The translations under genes and the position numbers were made by a program. 64,000 bases of DNA, taken from positions 20,646,001 through 20,710,000 of the forward strand of contig CM060733.1 in the NCBI GenBank assembly GCA_030704615.1, in the 5' to 3' direction. The stretch is from Takakia lepidozioides (lineage: Eukaryota; Streptophyta; Takakiopsida; Takakiales; Takakiaceae). Under the pieces are notes generated by a model that was given only the letters and a program-made list of their open reading frames with translations, had not been told where the DNA came from and searched no databases. Numbering within the stretch: the stretch's first letter is position 1; each line of letters opens with the position of its first letter. Shown here one piece after another: positions 56,101-64,000 of the stretch.

Positions 56101-56300
56101 TATAGCTGGGGTCTGTCTGCACTGCGCCGTTGCCGCCTTCATATGGATAATCTAGACAAAATCATGATATTCATCGCCAAAAATTGGCCAAACGATCCAC
56201 GATATGGATGTACTAATCCAAAAAGTCTTACAAAATTGTAGGAGCAAGAAGAAGACTTAGTTGAGGAGCTTGAGGAGGAGCAAGAAGTGGACCGAGAAGG
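53190..56300 (+). pseudogene. hAT transposase, decayed autonomous element
   Basis: Order of motifs: a BED-type zinc-finger remnant (about 53195-53330, ending GINVMKKHVKVEHSAL), DLIIFVIKSYMPLRTVESIW (53500-53560), SFDLWMSKEAHDVFALVVNY with EWEPKHVTFGLF (54450-54560, start of the RNase-H-like core), SCFGHAMSKACQYA-like (about 54940-54980), KKSGKGRQEWHKACI (about 55075-55120), WAIAQGVTNALSHVV (55400-55445), LMLDPRFKGLGLV (about 55707-55743) and RIFSIAG then LRRCRLHMDNLDKIM (56080-56165, dimerisation region). Frame changes and stops occur at many points, including TAG at 55774 and another near 56240. Ends and target duplication were not identified. It cannot encode an active transposase. Confidence 0.8.
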
Positions 56301-57201
56301 ATTTCCAGATGAAGATTTGAGGGGTCTACATGTCTGGTGTCTTTTCCAGGGCAGTAGGTTGCAAGAGAAGGTCAAATATCATGATCTGTTGTTGAGATTG
56401 ATGTGGAATGATGCTTTGTTGTGGTTTGGAATTCAGATTAGTTAGAGTCTTCAGCTGAGTTTGAAGTTGGTCCACTCTTGCAGAATACGGGTCTGGGTCT
56501 GCCCAGGCCCTTGGGTTATCCATCTTCTCATTTTCTATAACAAGCCAGATGGAAAGATATGGGCTGTGCTCGTCATTAGCTTGTGCCCACTATCCACTGG
56601 CATTTTATATTGTTAGGATCTACATGTATGATGGTAGCAAGGTGGTCTTATTTGGGCAGTCAGTCAGTCTTGCGAAGTGAACTTCATCGTGTCCATGACT
56701 AAATAGCTGGTCTTTTTCTCATACACCTCATCCTACAAGTAGGCAACAATAGGTTCAAGATTGGAAATACTAATCTGAAGTTATCCCTGCGCCCACAACA
56801 CTACTACCGTGTGATTTCACACGCCAAAAACAAACAAGGCCTGACCCTCCCACTTCCTCTCTCTCCCTCTCCCTCTATCTTTATGTCCTTCTCCATCTCC
56901 TCATTTCTCTCTCTGCTGATAGCACCAGCAGTTACTGCTGTTGTCAGCCCCCCCCCCCCCCCCACCATTCCAAAAAGCAAAAAAAAAAGAGGTGGGAGGG
57001 ACTGAGAGCAGCAGCAGCAGCAAGTACTTGGTACTGCAGCTCTCAACGCCCCCCACCATTGCTAAAACCAAAAAATGAAAGGTCGGGGGGGGGGGCTAAG
57101 ACCAGCAGCAGCAATTTGTTCTCAAGTCCAATCCCGATGGAACTCCAAAGTTGCCTTTAGCCGTACAACCCAGGGTTGTCAATAAAACACCAATTTGAGA
57201 T
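56301..57201. other. Spacer with homopolymer and triplet runs
   Basis: It contains a CTCTCCCTCT-rich tract (56855-56915), a run of C residues (56949-56965), GCA-triplet runs (57008-57022 and 57100-57110) and a run of G (57085-57095). The CCCC-ACCATT block and the AGCAGCAGCA block each occur twice, so this is a local duplication. No gene. Confidence 0.6.
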
Positions 57202-57960
57202 ATGAGAGATGACTCCTCCGATAAACAGTCTTTTATCAAAACTGGAATAAAAAAATACAGGGAGTTCTGGAAGAAGGGGATGTTACTTGACGATAATTAT
57301 CGTGACATCATGATGCAGTATGATCAATACTGGGAAGCAATCCTTGCAGAACTTGATCTTCCCATTCCTGGAGAATCACGACAGTCAATCGCGCTTAAAA
57401 AGGGTTTTTGGCCCTCAATCAAGTGGGCTGTCAACCACCACAGAGCCGGAATCCATAGACGTGCACAAGATGATCTTTCGGAAGAAGATGAAGTTCTGGA
57501 GCGGTATTGTGGCCCCCGATGTGATCGACCGAAGCAGTATCTCAATCCGTTCAAGGATATTCAGAATGGATTGTTCGTCTTGGTTCGACCAGAAGATCCG
57601 GTGACGTTTCATGTCTGGATGGGGATGACAATATCGGATGTGGTCCGCGAAAGATGATCCAGGAATTTTAAGAAGATTCACGTCGAATGGTGGAGACCCA
57701 GGAAAGGAGGTAGCCCTTCCGATTTGGAGAGGTACAGAGATTGTTGGTCCAAAGTTTGGGAGTTCAATCCAGATGATCCCCCTCAATGGATTCACATTAA
57801 CTCTGTCGTTTGGACAATGCCCGCCAAGAAAAACATGACACGTAATAAATCTAAGAAAATTATCGCGGTGGAGGCGGAGAAAGCACGAGCAAATCTGGAT
57901 GAGGCCAATCTACAGTCAGACAATGAAGACAATGCAACCTCTTGCGGAGAGCAAGGTTGA
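57202..57960 (+). pseudogene. Unrecognised 253-codon frame with one in-frame TGA
   Basis: One continuous frame runs from ATG at 57202 to TGA at 57958, interrupted only by TGA at 57655-57657. The N-terminal half is acidic and helical (MRDDSSDKQSFIKTGIKKYR). The middle has FVLVRPEDPVTFHVWMGMTI, the stop, then NFKKIHVEWWRPRKGGSPSD, CWSKVWEFNPDDPPQWIHIN and a basic tail with KKNMTRNKSKK. The Trp-rich block, VWxG, then FKxIxVEWW and WxFxPDDPPQWI, looks like a small beta-barrel reader fold (chromo- or BAH-like), but this is inference. It may be the C-terminal part of a plant transposon protein. I cannot name the family. A single CGA-to-TGA change would explain the break. Confidence 0.45.
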
Positions 57961-59639
57961 CAAGGACATTTTGTGGAGGTTCACTCCTCGACATGTTTTC
58001 AAGAATAAAAACTATTTTTTACCTCCACTTTCCATTTGTTTCTCTTCACGTGTTTAAATATAAATATACCGTCTTTGCCAGCCACCAGCTGTTTCTCTAA
58101 ACTCATCGCTGTAACGTTTCAGGAACCTCAAGTGATCATCCAAATTTCCAAGTTTTTCTGATGTCACAGCTTCCAAGTTCTCGTTGCGGTTCTTCTTTCA
58201 CATGCACCCATCTCTTTTGGTTCTCACCAAAGTGTCTTCTCGTCTACAGATTCGCCCCTGTCATTTCTTATAGGTCAACGTGGTCGTATTCTTGGGCAGA
58301 GTATGATTGGTCTAAAAAACGTCTGAAGTTAAAACCGCATTGCATCTTCTGCAAGTTCTTGCTTCAATGGACACTGTGCTTTCTCACGATTTACTGCTTG
58401 CTGAGTTGCTGAGTTCATTACCACTGAACTCCTGGCCTTCATCGTGTCCTGAAGGTTCTCCAATGAGCATTTTTCCATTCCAAGTCATTCTAACGCTATG
58501 TGATTCTTCTCCCATCACTTGCCAGCTTTCTATAACTCTGGCTCCAAGTACAGAGTTACATAATTTTCCTTCATTGCCTTTTTGGATCATCTTAACATTC
58601 TTCTCAATTTTCTTCGTCACTAACCAGTATATTCCTCATAATATTAATTTTGCAAGTTCTATGCCAGTCATATTTTTTCTGATGTCAGTACCTTGTTTCT
58701 CCAACTACCATTTCTTACATTCAAGTCTAATTTCATAGGTGATAAGTCACTTGTACACTTTTCCAAATTTTGGGGTCCATTCATACCGAGTAGAATGTTT
58801 AGTATACTATTAGACTCCGTACCCTAAAACCTATTTCCAATGTCTGATGCCTAATTAATTTATGAATTGTTGTACAACCTTGTGTGAAGCCTCCCATTCC
58901 ATAATTGTTTGTCCATTTACAGATCTCTAAACCCTAAACCCTAAGCCCTAAAACCTAATTCCATTGTTTGATGCGCATTCTTCATATATTGGATGGGCAT
59001 CTGTACCTTTTCCCTTATTTTCTTTTCCATTCACACCGAGTACTATGTTTAATATCCTAGCAAACTTTATACCCTAAAACCTAATTCCAATGTTTGACGC
59101 TTATTTGATTTACTGCTTCCACTTCTGTGTACGGTCAAACTGGTGGCGATAATATTTCATGCGATAATATTTCATGAATAGTCCAGCTTGGTTCGATGAC
59201 TTTATAGGTGAATCTATAAGGCACTCTTCCACAATTTTTGGTTGTCATATTCACCTTTCTGAATGATCCCTAAATATTTTGAAACATAATTCACATGTTT
59301 CATTGACATCCACCCTTATTCCATTCAACATTTTAATCCGTCAATTGAAAACTTGCAATACATTGGTTCATGGTACTAGTATACTTTTAGCATGGTATGG
59401 ATGTTTACTTTTCATTTGTATATTCTTCTTGAATCATCTGTTTATGTCATCCCTCAATCAATTTATTAATAACTTCTCTCAATTGATCTTATATTTATAA
59501 TTTATTGAAGCAAAGTACATCATTCGACTTACCATTCGATGTTACATGAATGGGATTGTGCAACTTCACAAGTTAAATGACTCAATACTCCACAATACTA
59601 TTATTAATATCTGAATTAATTTTAATTATGTTATATATT
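57961..59639. other. AT-rich spacer with telomere-like motifs
   Basis: 58928-58955 reads TAAACCCTAAACCCTAAGCC-type, matching the plant telomere unit CCCTAAA in about three imperfect units. The ACCCTAAAACCTA-TTCCAATGT block recurs near 58820, 58947 and 59078, so it is a diverged tandem or dispersed repeat. No gene recognised. Confidence 0.5.
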
Positions 59640-60560
59640 AAGTTTGGTCTGGATTTAAGCCAAAAGTCCGTAATTACTATAAAATAGGGTTCATTGCCCG
59701 CATTCAAGAAATGTATTATTGGAAGTGGATTCAAAGAGATGTAACAACATATGTCTCCAAGTATGAGACACGTCGCTCTAACTTTGCGTTTCTTTGGATA
59801 GGGGTCACTTATGAGTTGCAACATTTGCTTGTGACACATGCTTTTGCCCGTGTTGGTTTGGACTTGGTGGGATCTCTCGCTCTCACGTTAAAGGGACATG
59901 TGTAGCTACATATTACGTGACCAAATGGGTAGAAGTCCGTTATTTGGTCACAAAGGATTCTGACTCAGTTGTTCAATCTTTCTTCAATGATAAGATTGTG
60001 CTTAAACAAAGATGAGGTTGTCCTCTTGAGATACTCATTGATCAAGGCGAGGAGTTCTACAACCAACTCTTGACGGTTATATGCTTCAACTTTGGCATCA
60101 AGCATGATATGACTATAGCCCCTTATCACCCTCAAACCAATGGTTTAACAGAACGTTTCAATCAAACCTTGTGACTAAGGTTGGAGAAGAATTCATGACG
60201 AGCTTACAAGAGAGTGGGATATCTTCTTTTATGTCTTTGCTAATTGCATTGTTGTTCATGCTAGCACGAGGAAGACACCATTTGAATTGCTTTACGGGCA
60301 TGCTTGTGTATCTCCTTTGTATGCTACCCCTCTGGTTTCTATTGTTTCTGAGCCTATCGATTTATCTAGTTTCCTTAATAGATCGCATGATCGTCACATG
60401 GTCTTGGTGACCGAGGCTAATGATAACTTTGTCTTGGCTCTTGAGAGGCGTACACTAGGAATCTCAACAAACAGGTTAAGTATACAGATCAGTTTCAGGT
60501 GGGACAGACTGTATGCCTACGTCTTCAACATGGCAAGCATGCATGCAAGTCTAAGTTGAA
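59640..60560 (+). pseudogene. Ty3/gypsy integrase relic
   Basis: Readable blocks: FIARIQEMYYWKWIQRDVTT with YVSKYETRRSNFAF (zinc-binding HHCC remnant, 59690-59790), FARVGLDLVGSLALT (start of the catalytic core, about 59845-59885), VVHASTRKTPFELLYGHACV (about 60250-60310, the RTSPFELVYG motif) and SPLYATPLVS. Stops and frame changes lie between the blocks, and the DDE residues are not all present. No polymerase is found upstream. The following AT-poor segment with CCCCCTATATATACTTCTGC near 60911 may be the remains of its 3' LTR. Confidence 0.65.
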
Positions 60561-62406
60561 GATTGACGGTCCCTAGATTTGTTGTACAAGCTGATTCGAG
60601 GGCGACGTGCCTTGGTCTTGCCACAAGGGCATAACTGTCGCGCACCTCACTTCGGTAAGCTCCCCTTCAAGTCATAGTTACTCGCCTTGATGCGCGCGCC
60701 TAACTCCCAACCTGGCCGCCGGGCCAACTCGGAGCTTTGGCTGCTCACCGGGGCATAACGGTCCCCCTTTCTTCCCCCAACAGACTCTCCATTTGGGCCT
60801 AGTGGAAATTCCCTTTGGTAGATGGCAGTCCGGAATAACTCCCCACTCCTTGGTCGCTTACTCACTAGTTTTTGGTCACCAACGGGCTTGCACCGTTCTC
60901 GGGGTTACTACTCCCCCTATATATACTTCTGCGACTGTCTGCGGGGGTTTCACAAACAACAATGCCATTTTATTGCAAACCACCACGAAGACCCTGGTCC
61001 CACTTTTCCCAAAAAAATTAAAAGACAACAAAAATAGTTCGGTTAAGGATGACAAAATTCTAAGTGATCTTAGTGGCTATCGTTTTATCCGAATTGATAT
61101 TTAAAAGAAACTTGAATCACATGAATGTGTGAAGCCTCATTTTGTGCTTGGATGAGATTTTCTCTTCTCCTCAAGGCACGCTTAGTGTAGGGGTGCGCAG
61201 CTCAAGAAAGAACGAGACTTTATTGTAACAGTAGCAGAGGCACACATAAAAGAGAACCACATAGAACTTACGGACGTCAACCATGCAATAGCAATACACA
61301 TGTATCCAGGGCTCTGTCAAGAGGAAGACTACTAGAAGATAAAAAAATCAGCTCCGCATACTATGTCCAAAACAATGTCTTAGGACCTAGAAGGCTCTAT
61401 AGCACTTGATCCTCGCGGAGTAAGCTCCACCATCCTACCTTCCACATTATATAAGTCAAATCAAAGACCAATTCAGAATGAATCAAATCCGTAAGTGCCA
61501 CTAGCTCCTAGTGAGCTTGAGTGTTATTGTCACGGCCCTTTGCCTTGAGGGCAGGGGGGTCGGGACGCAGGAGGGGCTGCCCCTGTGGTGGGGGCAGTGG
61601 TAGCGATAGGTACGGGGGGTTGAAGCACCCTTGAGTGCCCAAGGCACTCAAGGAGGCGGAGGCGCTCACTAGGTGGAGCCCCGCACATCGGGTTGCGGTG
61701 GGGGGTGGCTCCACAAGGGGTGGTGGTAGCTTAGCGGGACTTAGTGGGTGTGGCATAGGACTCACCATGGGGCGGAGACCTAGTGGTGGGAGTCGTGGGG
61801 AGTCTTGGGACTCATCACGGTCCAATGGGGCCGTGGTTGGGTGGGCCAAGACTCACGGCGACTCATCACCGGGATCATAAAACAAACACACCAACATGGT
61901 AAAGGAAGACAATAAAGGTCCCTGCAGACCTAGTGGCATCTCAGAGTTACGATGGTGGTAAGCGATGGTAGAAAACCTACATGTTCACATATAAAATGTT
62001 ATGCAACATTTTATCTGACCTGGCATCCGACGTGGCTACCAGTGTTATTGTGATGTTTGTTCTTGTGGTAGTTACCACCGAGAAGATACCACGACCACAG
62101 TTTTCAATGGAAAGCTTGATGGTAGCTAAACGCTGGAAAAACCAATCACATAACTCGATGTTACGTTAGCACCATTTTGAAACATGACCCCGCCCCCGCT
62201 CCATCTTCCCCGCTTCAATATTCAAATGAGGATATCAGTTGCATCTGCATCATCGATCTCTCATACTTCAGAGATACTTCAGAGACAAAGCTCTCAGTTC
62301 ACAGCGCTCCCATTTCACATGACTCCCAATGCAGAGCAGATCCTGAGCAGATTGGTTTCTCAAGTCCTTCTAGTTCTTTTTTTTCTCAGTGCTTTGTACA
62401 GTCACC
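60561..62406. other. Possible LTR remnant, then unassigned G-rich block
   Basis: 60590-61100 has LTR-like composition and a TATA motif but no proven ends. 61530-61860 is strongly GGTGG/GGGG biased and opens a Pro-rich frame on the minus strand and a Gly-rich one on the plus strand; both look compositional. 61.1-61.5 kb and 61.9-62.4 kb hold nothing recognised. Confidence 0.4.
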
Positions 62407-63507
62407 ATGTCGGTCTTTGGTGCCAGGATCAGTGACACCATGTATGGTATGAATGAGGGTGCAGTGCATCAAGGTGAAGAGCCGAGTCAAGACAAAGAAG
62501 TGAATAAAGCATTTGGGCCTTCTAGAGGTGGCAGAGCACCACAGCCTGGGGGAAGAGGCAAGAAAGGCAAACAAGTTGTTGTATCATCATATTCAACTTT
62601 GGAAGTGAGAACCAAGAGGCCTCGCCAACCCAATTGGGAACACGACGAAGTGATGTCTCTGATCAAAGACAAAATAAATGAACATATGGCATCCATTGAA
62701 AAGGTGGATCCGAGAGATCAATTTAAATCAGCAGTCACCAAGTGGAAGAAAATTGCTACACTTGTCATGGCCGAGGGCAACTCTACCTACACAAGGAATG
62801 GGCCTGCATGCAAAGATAAATGGGGAGCCATCTATGGTGACTTCAAACGGATCTTGGACTACATGAATGACACAGGCTCAACGGGGAGTACTGGGAATGA
62901 GTCCACATGACAGATTGCGTTGAGCCTACCCAGACATTTCAACAAAAGATGTAGTACAGCTATTGATGCATTTATGGGCGCTAGACCAATTTTCAGGCCC
63001 CCACATGCACGAGATTACATCCTCGACGACGATACAGTTTACACTCCTATCGGTTTTTCTGACGATGCACTTTCAACAGAACAAACGACCCAGGATCTGA
63101 ATTCTCCACCAAGGATGAATACGATGAATCCTAATTCTGACACAGACCAGGGATTGCAAGGTGATTGGCAAGTACCCAACGTCTTTTCTCCCTCCATTCC
63201 TACATCTGTACCACCGTTTGTGACCCCTATAACCGAACCTGTGTTCATCCCTCATAGATGCACAACTGATGTGCCTCGTCAACCTCGGGCAACATCTCCA
63301 ATTCATACCACCTCTCAGTCGACCTCCCCACCTCCATTTGCACCAAGCAAGAGGCCTGGAAACAGAGGTGTAAAACGGAATTCATCATCTATGCACAAGG
63401 ACATGGTGGAGGCCACTGAGAAATGCAGTAAACTGCTAGCAGAATCTCTTGATCGCATACACGAGACGAGTTTGGTCATTGAAGATGTCAAGTTATTTTA
63501 CCACTAG
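62407..63507 (+). pseudogene. SANT/Myb-like (trihelix-type) DNA-binding protein with one in-frame stop
   Basis: From ATG at 62407 one frame runs to TAG at 63505, broken only by TGA at 62908-62910. An N-terminal basic Gly-rich stretch (GGRAPQPGGRGKKGKQ) is followed by RPRQPNWEHDEVMSLIKDKI, VDPRDQFKSAVTKWKKIATL and GPACKDKWGAIYGDFKRILD. That gives three Trp-spaced helices of a SANT/trihelix-like domain (residues about 75-160). After the stop comes LPRHFNKRCSTAIDAFMGAR with PIFRPPHARD, then a Pro/Ser/Thr-rich linker, and a coiled-coil-like end (MHKDMVEATEKCSKLLAESL). This plan is shared by many plant proteins of unknown role that amplify with transposons. A related fragment is on the minus strand at 34.3-34.6 kb. 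The protein may be truncated after the DNA-binding domain. Confidence 0.7.
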
Positions 63508-64000
63508 TATGAAACTAGCTAGGAAATAGCTAGCTTTTACATATTGACATTTGGGATTGGCCCAAGTGTCAATCCAGGGTCAAGGCAGATTTAGGCCCTG
63601 GAGTGGTTATCTTCACGGCAAGCGCGGGAGGCTCATCTTTCTCGAGTTGAGCCTCACCGCGCCTAGCTATGGCGCCGTAGTGTGGATTCCCCATGGCGTG
63701 GGGCACTTGGCTTGACTTGTATTTGAGTGATGAGGTTATATATGCATGAGTTTATGCTTCAGCTTTGTGAGCTCGCATGAGCTTGTGCTTGTATTCTTCT
63801 TCTTTATCACTCGAGAAAGATGAGCTCGTATCTGTGAGTGCCAGATACGAGTTAGTTGTAGCACTTGTGGTTTTTGCTTGAGAATGAGAGAAACCAAGTT
63901 GTTATGCAAGGAGCACCGTGGAGCTCTTGGTTGTTAGAAGCGGAGGCGATGTGGGTTACGAGGTGGTAGACCTTGGCATTCGATCTTCAGCTTCAGAGAT
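63508..64000. other. 3' flank, no gene recognised
   Basis: Contains the hairpin AGCTAGGAAATAGCTAGCT just after the preceding stop and repeated GAGCTYGTRCTTGTA / GAGCTCGTATCTG motifs at 63770-63850. Nothing else is identified up to the window edge. Confidence 0.4.

Noticed and set aside
56949-56965. C-run and G-run as regulatory quadruplex signals
   Set aside because: They are plain homopolymers within a local duplication and no gene lies close enough to support a regulatory role.
61508-61880. Proline-rich and glycine-rich frames
   Set aside because: They are opposite-strand readings of one GGTGG-biased tract and are best explained by composition.

Overview
This is a stretch of nuclear DNA from a land plant. 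The evidence is a eukaryotic tRNA-Ile(AAU) gene, genes split by GT-AG introns, and a PLS-class pentatricopeptide-repeat (PPR) gene. There is also a two-part plastid transit peptide on a thylakoid-lumen protein and a dense mix of plant transposons. The intron-poor PPR gene with highly uniform P-L-S triplets, and a Penelope-type reverse transcriptase, lean towards a seed-free lineage (bryophyte, lycophyte or fern) or a gymnosperm. That lineage call is an inference and the species cannot be read from the sequence.

Layout. 1-10 kb: tRNA-Ile, SINE-like copies, a broken Penelope-like reverse transcriptase, a large inverted-repeat (foldback) element, a solo LTR and an old hAT miniature element. 10-23 kb is the gene-bearing core: a thylakoid-lumen pentapeptide-repeat gene, a PPR pseudogene, a homogentisate-prenyltransferase-like exon fragment, the last two exons of an organellar single-stranded-DNA-binding (OSB-type) gene, and a long PPR gene whose DYW domain has decayed. 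23-28 kb is mostly unassigned. 28.8-30.8 kb: a three-exon heavy-metal-associated (HMA) domain gene on the minus strand. 31-43 kb: SINEs, SANT/Myb-like and pogo-type transposase remnants, several short tandem duplications and a striking array of about 19 palindromes at about 50 bp spacing. 43-49 kb: AT-rich and gene-poor, with an aspartic-protease fragment and a second copy of the 6.4 kb LTR in inverse orientation. 49.8-56.3 kb: a young-looking hAT MITE with perfect 8-bp target duplication, a possible CACTA-like relic and a decayed full-size hAT transposase. 57-64 kb: an unrecognised 253-codon frame with one stop, telomere-like motifs, a gypsy integrase relic and a SANT/Myb-like gene with one stop.

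Coherence. The host genes that can be read point to plastids, mitochondria or metal handling (lumen pentapeptide protein, PPR, OSB-like, prenyltransferase fragment, HMA protein). They are not an operon-like set, and the rest is transposon-driven. Gene models were built by eye from splice signals and conserved motifs, so first exons and some middle exons remain uncertain.
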